A stretch of 64,000 nucleotides of DNA from Arthrobacter sp. FW306-2-2C-D06B. Lineage in GTDB: Bacteria > Actinomycetota > Actinomycetes > Actinomycetales > Micrococcaceae. The stretch lies in contig NZ_CP084560.1 of NCBI RefSeq assembly GCF_021789175.1, positions 2,728,001 through 2,792,000 on the forward strand, read 5' to 3'. A program made the translations under genes and the position numbers. Below are positions 32,811 to 43,286 of the stretch, in pieces. Position 1 is the first letter of the stretch; the number at the start of each line of letters is the position of its first letter. The notes under the pieces were generated by a model. The model saw only the letters and a program-made list of their open reading frames with translations. It was not told the DNA's origin and did not search any database.

Positions 32811-34078
32811 AGACTGTGAACCCGCGCGCGGAGCCTACGCCCCGGCTCCTGCTCGCCAGCCAGCTCATCTTCAACCTTGGCTTCTACTCGGTTGTGCCCT
32901 TCTTGGCGGTTTCGATGCGCGAAGACTTTGGCCTGGGTGCAATGGCGGTGGGAATAGTCCTTGGCGCCCGTACATTCGCCCAGCAGGGATTGTTCCTCGT
33001 GGGCGGTGCGGCCGCGGATCGTTGGGGAGCCCGGCCCGTCATGATCGCCGGATGCCTGGCCAGGATTTCCGGGTACCTATTGTTGCTGTGGGCCTCGGAC
33101 TTCCCCCTTTTCCTCCTGGGAGCCGTCATCACAGGGGTAGGCGGCGCCCTCTTTTCGCCCGCCTTGGAGAGCCTCGTCGGTGGAGCCGCAGAACGACGCG
33201 CCGCCCTTCAGCCCCACAAAACCACTCTTTTTGCGCTGCTCGTCATTTTCGGAGAGATCGGGGCCGTGGCAGGTCCCCTGCTCGGCGCCATCCTGCTTCA
33301 GACCGGCTTCGACACAGCCCTCATCGTCGGAGCGGGCGTCTTTGCCGTGATGGCTGCGGTCTTCAACGCCTTCCTGCCGGCGACAAAGGCGAGCGCCGTC
33401 AAAACATGCGCGGGGCACCCGGCCGCCGCACCGCCGTCGGACACTTGGTCCTGCCTCAGGGAAAAGCGCTTCGTCGCATTCGCGGCTTTCTACAGCGTCA
33501 ACCTCTTTGCCTACAACCAGCTCTACTTCGGTCTACCCATCGAGCTGGAACGGAGCGACGCGGGTGTGGGTGCGCTTTCGGCGATTTTCGCGTACGCATC
33601 GATTGTGACCATCACCCTGCAATGGCCCATCGCCAGGCTCATGAAACGGAAGGGCCCGGGCATTGCGTTCGCCGTCGGATTTGCCATTCAGGCCCTGGGA
33701 TTTGTGGCTATCGCAGCCATGGCCGTCTTTCCTCCGCCCGCCCTGTTCCCTGCCCTGCCGGCGTTCCTGCTGGTTACCGCACTCGCCCTCGGGCACATGT
33801 GCGTGGTACCCGTTGCCATGGACCTGGTCCTCGAATTTGCCTCGGGACGCCCCACCGGCTCCTACTACGGCCTGCTCGCGAGCTGCGGAGGAACGATGGT
33901 CCTCCTCGGCAATGTGGTCCTTGCTCCCCTCTATGAACAGGCCACCACGCCATCTCCGGCCGCGGCCACCCCGTGGCTGGTGTCGGCAATCTTCGCGATA
34001 GCATCCGCGACATTCATTCGCCGCTTCCTTCAAGCACCCGTCCCGGCACCGCACCCGCAACAACTCCACGCCGTTTGA
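32807..34078 (+). CDS. MFS transporter embedded in the ABC operon, candidate metallophore exporter
   Basis: A 423-residue major facilitator with about 12 segments. The loop 2-3 motif is GGAAADRWGARPVMIAG. The start overlaps the second ATPase stop by four bases (ATGA). An MFS gene inside an Opp/Nik operon is unusual. In staphylopine-type systems (cntABCDF with cntE), an MFS protein exports the metallophore that the ABC system re-imports. No Cnt biosynthesis genes (cntK, cntL, cntM) are in the window, so the exporter role is inferred from gene order only. Confidence 0.8.
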   Translation: MKTVNPRAEPTPRLLLASQLIFNLGFYSVVPFLAVSMREDFGLGAMAVGIVLGARTFAQQGLFLVGGAAADRWGARPVMIAGCLARISGYLLLLWASDFPLFLLGAVITGVGGALFSPALESLVGGAAERRAALQPHKTTLFALLVIFGEIGAVAGPLLGAILLQTGFDTALIVGAGVFAVMAAVFNAFLPATKASAVKTCAGHPAAAPPSDTWSCLREKRFVAFAAFYSVNLFAYNQLYFGLPIELERSDAGVGALSAIFAYASIVTITLQWPIARLMKRKGPGIAFAVGFAIQALGFVAIAAMAVFPPPALFPALPAFLLVTALALGHMCVVPVAMDLVLEFASGRPTGSYYGLLASCGGTMVLLGNVVLAPLYEQATTPSPAAATPWLVSAIFAIASATFIRRFLQAPVPAPHPQQLHAV

Positions 34079-34111
34079 TCCACTCACACCCACGAAAGAA
34101 GGCACCCATCC

Positions 34112-35638
34112 ATGGCTATTCCGCGCCCAAAAGCAGTTGCCGCGATACTCCTCTCCTCCGCGATGGCCGCAGCACTTAGCGCCTGCTTCGCCCAAGGCAA
34201 CACCTCATCGGTCACCAGCACCGACTCCCGAATCAAAGTAGCCATGTTGCAGCCACCCCGTTCAGGACTCACTCCCCTGAGCGACGATGCCTTCAAACTC
34301 TCTCGATGGAAGACCGCCGAAACCCTGGTGGTTCTCGATGCCCTCGGCGATGCCCAGCCATCGCTTTCAACGGCTTGGAAGCAACTGGATGGCAGGAACT
34401 GGCGCTTCGAACTCCGTGCAGGCGTGAAATTCCATGACGGAACGCTTCTGACGGCCGAGCAAGTGGCGGCATCGCTGACGGCGGCCTCCAACGCGAAGCC
34501 CAAGCCGAGAATCCTCGACGGCGTCCAGCTGGGCGTCCGGACGGACGGCGGGAACGCCGTCGTCGTCACCACCCAAACGGACGACCCGCTGGTTCCGCAG
34601 CGGCTTTCCAGCCCGCAGCTTTCCATCCTCGCCGCGTCCGCCTACAAGCCCGGCGGGGTCGTCAGCCCCGTCAACGCAGGTACGGGCCCCTACGTCCTTG
34701 CGTCCGCGGACGGCACCAGCTCGGCAACACTCAACCGCTTCGCCGACTATTGGGGTGAGAAAGCGGCGAGCAGCGGCGTCGACGTCCAATACGTTCCCGA
34801 CGGCACCGCGCGCGCCGCCGCCCTGAGGACCGGAACTGCCGATGTCGTGGAGGCCATTCCCGTAGGCCAGGTCGCGCAGATCAAGGGGGACTTCATTCAT
34901 GAGGTTCCCATGCCCCGTACCAATACCCTCTACCTGAACACCAAGACTGGTCCTTTCGCGGACCCTTCGGTCCGGGCAGCGGCCCGCACCTCGATAGAAC
35001 GGGCCACCATTGTTGACCGGGTCTACGAGGGCCGTGCGGACATCGCCGAAGGCCTTTTGGGCCCGGCACTCCCCTGGGCGGCCAAGGAACGGCAAAACAC
35101 CTCATATACCGAGACGCTGAAGAAGCGGGCGGAAGCCGCACCCGCCAATGGCCGACGCATCAAACTCGGCACGTTCACCGACCGGGCCGAGCTGCCCGAG
35201 GTCGCCGTGCAGCTTGAGCAGCAGCTCGAACCCGCCGGCTTCGTCGTGGAGCAGGAAGTCCGCGAGTACCAGCACATCGAGGCGGACGCCCTGGCCGGCA
35301 AGTTCGATGCGTTCATCCTGTCCCGGGCCACGGTCCTCGACTCCGGCGACCCCGTCGCCTACATGGTCAGTGACTTCTCCTGCAAAGGCTCCTTCAACAT
35401 CTCCCAGTTCTGCGATACCGAGGTGGACGCAGCATTGAGCAAGGCGGCGGCCATTCCTGCAGGCCCGGAGCGCCGCGCGGCAATTGCCGCAGCCGAGGCG
35501 CTGATCCTCTCGAAGGATGCGGCCGTGCCGCTGCTGCACGAACGCGTCATCCAAGGCGAATCAGCCAGGATCCGCAATGTGGAACGTGATCCCCGCGAGC
35601 GCGCACTAATCACCAGCAAGACCGGAATCGCCGGCTGA
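34112..35638 (+). CDS. Family-5 ABC transporter substrate-binding lipoprotein
   Basis: A 508-residue extracellular binding protein with a signal peptide and lipobox (AAILLSSAMAAALSAC). Family-5 (DppA/NikA/CntA) features include the segments WRFELRAGVKFHDGTLLTAEQV and GTGPYVLASA, given here in shortened form. The size and fold suit dipeptides, nickel or metal-opine complexes; no His pair could be assigned. GAAGG lies upstream of the ATG. Its TGA overlaps the ATG of the permease by one base. Confidence 0.88.
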   Translation: MAIPRPKAVAAILLSSAMAAALSACFAQGNTSSVTSTDSRIKVAMLQPPRSGLTPLSDDAFKLSRWKTAETLVVLDALGDAQPSLSTAWKQLDGRNWRFELRAGVKFHDGTLLTAEQVAASLTAASNAKPKPRILDGVQLGVRTDGGNAVVVTTQTDDPLVPQRLSSPQLSILAASAYKPGGVVSPVNAGTGPYVLASADGTSSATLNRFADYWGEKAASSGVDVQYVPDGTARAAALRTGTADVVEAIPVGQVAQIKGDFIHEVPMPRTNTLYLNTKTGPFADPSVRAAARTSIERATIVDRVYEGRADIAEGLLGPALPWAAKERQNTSYTETLKKRAEAAPANGRRIKLGTFTDRAELPEVAVQLEQQLEPAGFVVEQEVREYQHIEADALAGKFDAFILSRATVLDSGDPVAYMVSDFSCKGSFNISQFCDTEVDAALSKAAAIPAGPERRAAIAAAEALILSKDAAVPLLHERVIQGESARIRNVERDPRERALITSKTGIAG

Positions 35639-37470
35639 TGCGGGGCCCTGCGTTCATCAAAACCGCGGCTTCCCGGGCCGCGGCCCTCTTCGCAATCGTT
35701 GTGCTGATCGGGCTCTTGCCGTGGCTTTCGGGACAAAGTCCGGAATACACCATCCTGCGGGCGCGGTACGCCGACCGGGAAGCGACTGATGAAACGCTGG
35801 GCATGATCCGCGCGGAGCTCGGACTCGATCGAGGACCGGTGCACATCTTCCTCGACTGGGCCGGGGGCCTTTTGCGCGGGGACATGGGAAATTCCTGGAT
35901 TACCAACACTCCCGTTGGTCCCGGCACCCTGGAAACCCTTGGAGTCTCCGTCACCCTGATGGCCTGCGCGGTGGCCGTTGCAACGGTGGTGGCCACCGCG
36001 CTGTGCGTTCCTTCCGTGATTCGCGGACTGGCCGGTCGCCCCGGGCGAGGTTCCGGCGTCGTAGCGGCGGCCATGACGGCGCTCCCCGAGTTCCTCCTCG
36101 CGGCGATGCTCCTTGTCGTCGGCGCGGTGTGGCAGGGCTGGTTCCCGCCGTATGGCTGGCAGGGCCCGGACCACGCGGTGTTGCCGGCACTCGCCCTCGG
36201 CCTTCCCGCCGGCGGGCTCATCGGACGGCTGCTTTCCGACGCCATCAGCCTGGCGTTCGCCGAAAAATGGGTGGCCACATGGGCCATGGCCGGAGCCAGC
36301 CGCGCCAGGCTCGCCGCGGCGGTTCTCCGCCGGGCCCTGCCATCGGTGATGAGCCAGATCGGGCTTGTCCTGATTGGCCTCACCGGCGGAGCGGTTGCAG
36401 TGGAGAAGGTCTTCGCGATTCCCGGTTTGGGCCGTGCGGTCCTGGGCGCGGCGAGCGCCCAGGACATACCCGCGCTGCAGGCAGGAGTATTGGCGCTTCT
36501 GCTCCTGGCCGTTGGAGCAGGTTCCCTGAGCGCAGCGGCCCGATACCATCTCATGGGAGCGGCGCTGCGCTCGGGGACAGTTCCGGTCCCGGATTCGCCG
36601 GGAAGATCACGACGGCGGGATGTCGCCGTTCCGCTCGTCGCGGCTGGAGCGTTGCTGCTCATCGTCGTCGCGGGCTTCCTTCGCGATCCATTCACCTCAA
36701 GCCATTCGCGGCTTGCCGGCCCGGGCTTCGAACTGCCTTTCGGGGCCGACGCGAGTGGACGGGACCTCCTTGCCCGGGTGGGGCATGGTGCCGTGTCCAC
36801 GCTGGGAACGGCTCTGCTCGTGGTGCTGGCTTGCCTCGCGATCGGGATGGTCGTCGGGCTCTTCCCGCTCGCGGCGACCGGTCCCCTTGAAGTAGCCAAC
36901 GCCGCTCCGCCCATCCTGGCCGGCCTGATCGTTGCCGTGGTGACCGGCCCTTCGGCCGAAGGTGCTGCTATAGCCGTCACCCTGGTCAGTTGGGCACCCC
37001 TGGCCGCCCACACAGCGGCCTTGGCACAGGAGGCCAGGGCCCAGCCCCACGTGAAGATCCTTCCGGTCCTGGGCGTGGGAAGGGTCCGCGTCCTCTGGCG
37101 CTATATCCTCCCGGCCATCCTTGGCCCGGTGTTCAGGCATTCCATGCTCCGGGTACCGGGGATCGCGCTCGCCTTGGCTGCTTTGGGATTCCTCGGCCTC
37201 GGCCCCCATCAGCCGTCGCCCGAGTGGGGCCTCATCCTTGCCGAGGGAATCAACTACGTGGAGCGCGCCCCTTGGGCCGTTGCCGCGCCGGCGTCGGCAT
37301 TGATCCTCGCTTCGATCCTGGCTGTTTCGCTGTCGAGCGTGACGTGGTCGCGCTCGCAGGGGTCGCGAAGTGAGGGCCGCCCTCAACAACCGACCAGTTT
37401 CGCCCCTGATACTGCCGCGCCGGCCCGGAACCACGCGCCCGGAACCGGGAACCCGCGTCAAAAACAGTAG
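35638..37470 (+). CDS. Fused ABC permease: DppB-like and DppC-like domains in one chain
   Basis: A 610-residue membrane protein that holds both permeases of an Opp/Dpp/Nik importer. The first half (to about residue 305) is DppB-like, with LGLDRGPVHIFLDWAGGLLRGDMGNSW-type opening (shortened) and VEKVFAIPGLGRAV. The second half (from about 315) is DppC-like, with FGADASGRDLLARVGHGA and LPAILGPVFRHSMLRVPG. Each half has about five or six membrane segments. The two are usually separate genes. No frameshift or stop lies at the junction. It is the last gene of the operon. Confidence 0.88.
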   Translation: MRGPAFIKTAASRAAALFAIVVLIGLLPWLSGQSPEYTILRARYADREATDETLGMIRAELGLDRGPVHIFLDWAGGLLRGDMGNSWITNTPVGPGTLETLGVSVTLMACAVAVATVVATALCVPSVIRGLAGRPGRGSGVVAAAMTALPEFLLAAMLLVVGAVWQGWFPPYGWQGPDHAVLPALALGLPAGGLIGRLLSDAISLAFAEKWVATWAMAGASRARLAAAVLRRALPSVMSQIGLVLIGLTGGAVAVEKVFAIPGLGRAVLGAASAQDIPALQAGVLALLLLAVGAGSLSAAARYHLMGAALRSGTVPVPDSPGRSRRRDVAVPLVAAGALLLIVVAGFLRDPFTSSHSRLAGPGFELPFGADASGRDLLARVGHGAVSTLGTALLVVLACLAIGMVVGLFPLAATGPLEVANAAPPILAGLIVAVVTGPSAEGAAIAVTLVSWAPLAAHTAALAQEARAQPHVKILPVLGVGRVRVLWRYILPAILGPVFRHSMLRVPGIALALAALGFLGLGPHQPSPEWGLILAEGINYVERAPWAVAAPASALILASILAVSLSSVTWSRSQGSRSEGRPQQPTSFAPDTAAPARNHAPGTGNPRQKQ

Positions 37471-37520
37471 ATCGTTGAGGAGGCCAACCCTCCAAGCGGG
37501 ATCCCGAGCAATTGACTCAT

Positions 37521-37536
37521 TCGAATATATGTTCGA
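37521..37536. promoter_or_regulatory. LexA-binding SOS box upstream of imuA'
   Basis: TCGAATATATGTTCGA, one base off the perfect actinobacterial SOS palindrome TCGAAC-N4-GTTCGA. It ends 10 bases before the imuA' start codon, so LexA would block transcription of the cassette. Confidence 0.9.
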
Positions 37537-37546
37537 AAATTGAAGT

Positions 37547-38203
37547 ATGTCATCTCGCCTGTCTTCCGCTTCGCCGGCTTCGCTGCGCGATGACTTGCAG
37601 GCGCAGATCCACCTCATGCAGGGCAAGCGCGGAAGCCAGCGTTCACTTCCCGTCCTCCCCTCACTCAGCAGGCTTCTCCCGGGGGGACTGCGCCCGGGAG
37701 CGGCATACTCCATACAGGGATCCATGTCGCTCGCCATGGCATTGTTGGCCGGACCGTCGCTCGATGGCTCCTGGTGCGGGGTAGCTGGGCTGCCTGACTT
37801 CGGGGTCGAGGCGGCAGCAGGTTTCGGCATTGCGCTCGACCGGCTGGTGCTGGTGCCTGACACCGGGACCAGCTGGACGCAGGTGATCGCTGCCATGGCG
37901 GACGTGCTTTCGGTGGTGCTTGCGCGTGCTCCGGAAAGAGTCGCACCCGCCGAGGCTGCCCGTTTGGGAGCCAGGCTCAGGGAGCGGAGTTCCGTCCTCC
38001 TTGTCTTGGGACCTTGGCCGCAGAGTGAAGCCGTCTTGCAAGTGAACGGACACGAATGGGCGGGGCTTGGACAGGGCCACGGACATCTCGAAAAACAGGA
38101 GCTCGAACTCGAAGTCGCCTTGCGGGGCAGTTCCCGCAGGGCCTCCGTGGATCTTGCGGACAGCGGTCCGGTAGATCTCTCCCGCCATCGGATGGGAGCA
38201 TGA
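37547..38203 (+). CDS. imuA': ImuA'-like protein of the SOS mutagenesis cassette
   Basis: A 218-residue RecA-like protein without an intact Walker A motif (the region reads SIQGSMSLAMALL). Alternating Gly/Ala-rich segments such as DRLVLVPDTGTSWTQVI and LLVLGPWPQSE match actinobacterial ImuA'. It acts with ImuB and DnaE2 in error-prone translesion synthesis. The gene lies 10 bases after an SOS box and overlaps imuB by four bases (ATGA). The family is divergent, so the name rests mainly on position. Confidence 0.82.
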   Translation: MSSRLSSASPASLRDDLQAQIHLMQGKRGSQRSLPVLPSLSRLLPGGLRPGAAYSIQGSMSLAMALLAGPSLDGSWCGVAGLPDFGVEAAAGFGIALDRLVLVPDTGTSWTQVIAAMADVLSVVLARAPERVAPAEAARLGARLRERSSVLLVLGPWPQSEAVLQVNGHEWAGLGQGHGHLEKQELELEVALRGSSRRASVDLADSGPVDLSRHRMGA

Positions 38204-39819
38204 TGCTGTTTCAGCTTGAAACCCCGGTGCGCGCGTTGGTGACATGGTTCCCGGATTGGCCCCTTGTCGCCGCCCGCTTGGCAGATGCCCTGCCGCCTGA
38301 TGTACCCGCGGCGGTCATAGGCAAAGGTGTCATAGCTGCTTGCTCCGCGGAAGCCCGGGCCGAGGGAGTAATCCGGGGCTTGCGGCTCAGGGAAGCGCAG
38401 ACCCGTTGTCCTGAACTGGTGGTGTGTGCCGTTGATCCGGTGCGGGATGCGAGGGAATTCGAGCCCGTGGTCTCGTCACTCGAGGAACGGACTCCTGGCG
38501 TGGAAGTGCTTCGCCCCGGACTATGCGCTATCCGGGCCAAGGGTGCCGCCCGATATTACGGCGGAGAGGAAGCGGCAGCAGGTGCTGTGCTTGAATCTGC
38601 GGACAGCCTTGGCGTGGAGGCCCGTGTGGGGATCGCCGATTCCGTGTTTGCCGCAGAGCAAGCAGCCCGGAGCACCAGCGAACTCTCTGCAGTTCTTGTG
38701 CTCCAGCCGGGTTCTTCCCGGGATTTCCTGGCTCCATTTCCAGTGGAAGTATTAGGGCAACCGAAGCTGGCTTCCTTGCTCAAACGCCTTGGCATCCTCA
38801 CTTTGGGGAATTTCGCCGATCTTCCCGTCGCAGATGTCCAGGCCCGTTTCGGGGCTGCCGGAATCACGGCGCACGCCCTGGCAAGCGGCCAGGATCCCCG
38901 CAAGGTGATCCCCCGGACTCCCCCGCGGAAACTTGATCAACGGGCGGACTTCGAACCCGGCCTGGACCGGGTTGACCAACTCGCCTTCCAGCTCCGCGCC
39001 ACGGCAGACGCCTTCGTGGCCGGGGTGCAGACTGAAGGCTTGGTCTGCACAGAGCTGAGGGTGCTGATCACTGACGATGCAGGGAGCCGCTCGGAGCGGA
39101 CGTGGGGCCACCCCCGCCATTTCACTGCCAGCGACGTCGTGGACAGGGTGCGCTGGCAGCTTCAGTCACAGCCCCCTGCCCAAGCCAATAAAACGGTCAC
39201 CGGTGGAATGGACGACGGCGGCATGGCTCGCGGCGGACTGTCGTCACCTGTCACGCGTGTCGAGTTCGTCCCCGTCCGGGTGGACTCCATCGCCCATCAT
39301 GGGCGGGCGCTCTTTGGAGACGGAGCAGAGGAACAGATCCATCATGGACTCAGCCGGATCCAAAGCATGCTGGGGCATGAAGCCGTAGTGGTGCCTGCGA
39401 TTTCCGGAGGTCGATTGCTGGCCGAGCGGCGCCGTTTGGTTCCTTGGGGAGATGCCTTGCCCGCCGGATCGGCAGCCCTGGCCACCAGGCCGTGGCCCGG
39501 AAGGATTCCAGACCCGCAGCCCGCCACGGTGTTCGCCTCCCTTATCCCTGTCCTGCTGCTTGATGCGAACAAGGAAAAAGTCCGTACAGACCACCGTGGC
39601 GGATTGATTGCCCCGCCAATGTGGTTCTGTCCCGGCGGAGACCCTGCACGACGACGACTGGTAGCTCAGTGGGCCGGCCCCTGGCCGCTGCGGCAGAGAT
39701 GGTGGGACGCCGAGCACCGCCTTGAAGCGGACCGGTTCCAGCTTGTGGACGGAAACGGAGAGGCCTGGCTTCTTCTCCTGGACGAGCAGAACTGGTGGGC
39801 AGAGGCCCGCTACGACTGA
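38200..39819 (+). CDS. imuB: ImuB, inactive Y-family polymerase homologue
   Basis: A 539-residue Y-family polymerase-like adaptor that links ImuA' and DnaE2 to the sliding clamp. The start WFPDWPLVAARL replaces the DxDxFFA catalytic motif, and GAARYYGGEEAAA stands where the second acidic motif would be, so it lacks the catalytic residues, as ImuB proteins do. A helix-hairpin-helix region (LKRLGILTLGNFADLP) follows. The ATG at 38200 overlaps the imuA' stop. The next gene is dnaE2, 35 bases downstream. Confidence 0.9.
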   Translation: MMLFQLETPVRALVTWFPDWPLVAARLADALPPDVPAAVIGKGVIAACSAEARAEGVIRGLRLREAQTRCPELVVCAVDPVRDAREFEPVVSSLEERTPGVEVLRPGLCAIRAKGAARYYGGEEAAAGAVLESADSLGVEARVGIADSVFAAEQAARSTSELSAVLVLQPGSSRDFLAPFPVEVLGQPKLASLLKRLGILTLGNFADLPVADVQARFGAAGITAHALASGQDPRKVIPRTPPRKLDQRADFEPGLDRVDQLAFQLRATADAFVAGVQTEGLVCTELRVLITDDAGSRSERTWGHPRHFTASDVVDRVRWQLQSQPPAQANKTVTGGMDDGGMARGGLSSPVTRVEFVPVRVDSIAHHGRALFGDGAEEQIHHGLSRIQSMLGHEAVVVPAISGGRLLAERRRLVPWGDALPAGSAALATRPWPGRIPDPQPATVFASLIPVLLLDANKEKVRTDHRGGLIAPPMWFCPGGDPARRRLVAQWAGPWPLRQRWWDAEHRLEADRFQLVDGNGEAWLLLLDEQNWWAEARYD

Positions 39820-39854
39820 CCACCAGACACTGAACTTTAGTCAGGAAGACAAAG

Positions 39855-42800
39855 ATGGCTTGGAACAACCCGTCAATCCCATGGTCGGAGTTCGAACGCA
39901 CCCTCTCGGACCGGCGAGTGCCGGAGATCGGCAAGGCCACAGGAGACGGCGGTGACAGCCCCGCCTGGTCAAGGAAACGCGGGCCCTACCGTCCTGTCCC
40001 CCTCGATCCCGCAAGGGGCGCATCGAGGGCCGATGCCGCCGTCGTGCCTTATGCCGAACTGCACGCGCATTCGCACTACAGCTTCCTCGACGGCGCTTCC
40101 TCACCCGAGAAACTGGTTGAGGAGGCGGTCCGGCTGGGTATCCATGCGCTCGCCCTGACCGACCATGACGGCTTCTACGGGATCGTGCGAATGGCCGAGG
40201 CCGCCGAAGCCTATGAGTTGAAGACCGTGTTCGGCGCTGAGCTGTCGCTCGGACTCAGCAAGCCCCAGCAAGGGGAAGCCGATCCCGAAGGTGACCATTT
40301 GCTCGTCCTCGCCCGCAAGGAAGAGGGCTACCACCGCTTGGCAGGGGCGATGACGTCCGCCCATCTGGCGGCCGACGCGGAGAAGGGCCATCCCATCTAC
40401 GACCTCGATGAGCTGGCGCATTCACTGAGGGACCACTGCCTGGTGCTGACCGGATGCCGCAAAGGCTCAGTCCGGAGGGCCCTCCTGAGCGACGGCGAGC
40501 AAGCCGCTGCCTATGAGGTGGAGGGGTTGATCGAGAGATTCGGGCGGGAAAACGTCGTGGTGGAGCTCTTCGATCACGGGAATCCCCTCGACAGCAGCCA
40601 CAACGACGCCCTCGTCCGTATTGCCGAGCGGGCGGGCATACCTTTCATCGCCAGCAACGCCACACATTATGCGTCCCCGGAGGGATACCCTCTGGCAACG
40701 GCCATGGCGGCTGTCCGGGCACGCCGCAGTCTGGAGGAACTGGACGGCTGGCTGCCCGCAAGCAGCGGCGCCCATCTGCGGAGCGGTTCCGAGATGGCAG
40801 CGCGGTTCGCCCGCTACCCCGGCGCGGTCGAACGGACCGTCGAAATCGCTGACGACCTTGCATTCCAGTTACGGGCCGCCCGCCCGAAGCTCCCCAAACT
40901 TGATGTTCCTGCAGGGCACAGCCTCATCACCTGGCTCCGGCAACTTGTTGAAGAAGGTGTCAGGGACAAATACCCGGACGCCGACGAACGGGTCCATGGC
41001 CGGATCGAGCAGGAACTCGCAGTGATCGAGGCGAAGAACTTCCCCGGCTATTTCCTGATTGTGCACGACATCGTGCAGTTTGCCCGTTCCCGCGGCATCC
41101 TCTGCCAAGGCCGGGGTTCCGCGGCGAACTCGGCCGTCTGCTACGCGCTGGGGATCACCGCCGTCGACAGTATCTTCTACAACCTTCCGTTTGAGCGTTT
41201 CCTCTCAAGCCTCCGCGAGGAAGAACCGGACATCGACGTCGATTTCGACTCGGACCGGCGGGAAGAAGTCATCCAGTACGTCTACCGCAAATACGGACGA
41301 TTCAACGCGGCCCAAGTAGCGAATGTCATCAGTTACAGGCCGAAGAACGCCGTCAGGGACATCGCCAAGGCACTCGGCTACAGCCAAGGCCAGCAGGACG
41401 CGTGGTCCAAGCGGCTCGATCACTGGGGCGATCTCAGCGAAGGCAAGACCAACAACATCCCGGCCCCGGTCCTGGAACTTGCTGACCAGATACTGGGTTT
41501 CCCCCGGCACCTGGGCATCCACTCCGGCGGCATGGTCCTCACCGAACGGCCTGTCGGCGAGGTAGTACCCATCGAACGTGCCCGGATGGAAAACCGCACG
41601 GTCCTGCAGTGGGACAAGGACGATTGCGAATGGATGGGCCTGGTCAAGTTCGACCTTCTCGGCCTGGGCATGCTCGCCGCCCTGCAGTACTCCTTTGATT
41701 TGATCGACAAGCATTTCGGGGAGCGTTGGACCATCGAGACCATCCCGCGGGAAGAACCGGCCGTCTACGACATGCTCTGCCGGGCCGATTCGATCGGGGT
41801 CTTCCAAGTGGAATCACGGGCCCAGATCAGCACGCTGCCGCGGCTGAAACCGAGGGAATTCTACGATCTGGTGGTCGAAATCGCGCTGATCCGCCCGGGT
41901 CCCGTCCAAGGCGGTGCCGTCCACCCGTACATCCGACGCCGCGCCGGCACGGAAAAAGTCACGTATCTTCATCCGTTGCTGGAGCCCGTGCTCAAGCGGA
42001 CCCTGGGCGTGCCCTTGTTCCAGGAGCAGCTGATGCAGATGGCAGTTGCCGTGGGCGGTTGCACTGCCGAGGATGCGGACCTGCTCCGCCGCGCGATGGG
42101 CTCCAAACGGGGCCGGGAGAAGATCGAGTCTCTGGAGGCCAAGTTGTACGCGGGGATGGCCGCCAACGGGATCAGCAAGGACGACGCCGACGCCATCTAC
42201 GGCAAGATCCAGGCCTTTGCGAACTTCGGTTTCGCGGAGTCCCACTCCTTGAGCTTCGCGGTGTTGGTCTATGCAAGCTCGTGGCTGAAGCTGCACTATC
42301 CCGGCGCGTTCCTCGCGTCCCTGCTCCGGGCACAACCCATGGGCTTCTACTCCCCGCAAACCCTCGTGGCGGATGCCCGCAGGCACGGGGTCCAGGTGTT
42401 GCGCCCTGATGTACTGCATTCCCTGGCCGAGGCGACCCTCGAAGTCCTCGACGAGACGACAAGCGCGGAGGCAGGCCAGGTGGGCGGCATGGATTCCTGC
42501 CTGGACTTCCACCAGCCGGAGATCGGCCTCTTCCAGCAGGATCGGCCACGCGAGGACCACCTGCACCGGCGGGATGGCTCGCGCGCGGTGCGGTTGGGGC
42601 TCGACGGCGTCACGTCCATCGGCGCCGAAGTGGCGAAGCGGATCGTCACCGAGCGTGAGGAGCATGGCGCCTACAGGGACATGGCGGATCTGTCCCGCCG
42701 TGCGAATCTCAGCGCGGACCAGTTGGAGGCACTCGCGTCAGCGGGCGCCTTGGATTCGCTGGGGATGAACCGCCGCGAAGCACTGTGGCAGGCCGGCGAT

Positions 42801-43286
42801 GCCGCGCTCGAGCGGGAAGGACAATTGCCGGGGACCCATGTCGCCGTCCAGCCGCCGCTGCTGCCCGAGCTCTCCCCCCTGGAAAATGTTGCCTACGACA
42901 TGTGGGCCACAGGAATCAGTACCGATGACCATCCGATGCGCCATGCCCGCGGAGCCCTGGATTCCAGAGGGGTGCTGCGGGTGGACCGGCTCTCGCAGGT
43001 CGAGTCCGGCACGCGTGTTGAAGTGGCCGGCGTCGTGACCCACCGCCAACGCCCCCAGACCGCGCAAGGGATCACCTTCGTCAATCTGGAGGACGAGAGC
43101 GGCATCCTCAACGTCATCTGCAGCGTTGGCCTCTGGAAGAGGCATCGCCGCATCGCCCGGGAATCATCCGCGCTGATCGTCCGAGGGTTCCTCGAACGAT
43201 CGCCGGAAGGAGTCACCAATCTCGTGGCGGACAAGTTGGAACCCCTGGTCCTGACAGTGAAGTCCAACTCCCGCGATTTCAGGTAG
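39855..43286 (+). CDS. dnaE2: Error-prone DNA polymerase DnaE2 (ImuC)
   Basis: A 1143-residue C-family DNA polymerase for damage-induced mutagenesis. The N-terminal PHP domain is clear ([18 protein letters not shown] and LTDHDGFYG, residues 66-110). The polymerase active site includes [15 protein letters not shown] near residue 460, and an OB-fold lies near the C-terminus. The ATG at 39855 follows AGGAAGA. It completes the SOS-controlled imuA'-imuB-dnaE2 cassette and converges on the ThuA-like gene, overlapping it by eight bases without a terminator. Confidence 0.96.
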   Translation: MAWNNPSIPWSEFERTLSDRRVPEIGKATGDGGDSPAWSRKRGPYRPVPLDPARGASRADAAVVPYAELHAHSHYSFLDGASSPEKLVEEAVRLGIHALALTDHDGFYGIVRMAEAAEAYELKTVFGAELSLGLSKPQQGEADPEGDHLLVLARKEEGYHRLAGAMTSAHLAADAEKGHPIYDLDELAHSLRDHCLVLTGCRKGSVRRALLSDGEQAAAYEVEGLIERFGRENVVVELFDHGNPLDSSHNDALVRIAERAGIPFIASNATHYASPEGYPLATAMAAVRARRSLEELDGWLPASSGAHLRSGSEMAARFARYPGAVERTVEIADDLAFQLRAARPKLPKLDVPAGHSLITWLRQLVEEGVRDKYPDADERVHGRIEQELAVIEAKNFPGYFLIVHDIVQFARSRGILCQGRGSAANSAVCYALGITAVDSIFYNLPFERFLSSLREEEPDIDVDFDSDRREEVIQYVYRKYGRFNAAQVANVISYRPKNAVRDIAKALGYSQGQQDAWSKRLDHWGDLSEGKTNNIPAPVLELADQILGFPRHLGIHSGGMVLTERPVGEVVPIERARMENRTVLQWDKDDCEWMGLVKFDLLGLGMLAALQYSFDLIDKHFGERWTIETIPREEPAVYDMLCRADSIGVFQVESRAQISTLPRLKPREFYDLVVEIALIRPGPVQGGAVHPYIRRRAGTEKVTYLHPLLEPVLKRTLGVPLFQEQLMQMAVAVGGCTAEDADLLRRAMGSKRGREKIESLEAKLYAGMAANGISKDDADAIYGKIQAFANFGFAESHSLSFAVLVYASSWLKLHYPGAFLASLLRAQPMGFYSPQTLVADARRHGVQVLRPDVLHSLAEATLEVLDETTSAEAGQVGGMDSCLDFHQPEIGLFQQDRPREDHLHRRDGSRAVRLGLDGVTSIGAEVAKRIVTEREEHGAYRDMADLSRRANLSADQLEALASAGALDSLGMNRREALWQAGDAALEREGQLPGTHVAVQPPLLPELSPLENVAYDMWATGISTDDHPMRHARGALDSRGVLRVDRLSQVESGTRVEVAGVVTHRQRPQTAQGITFVNLEDESGILNVICSVGLWKRHRRIARESSALIVRGFLERSPEGVTNLVADKLEPLVLTVKSNSRDFR

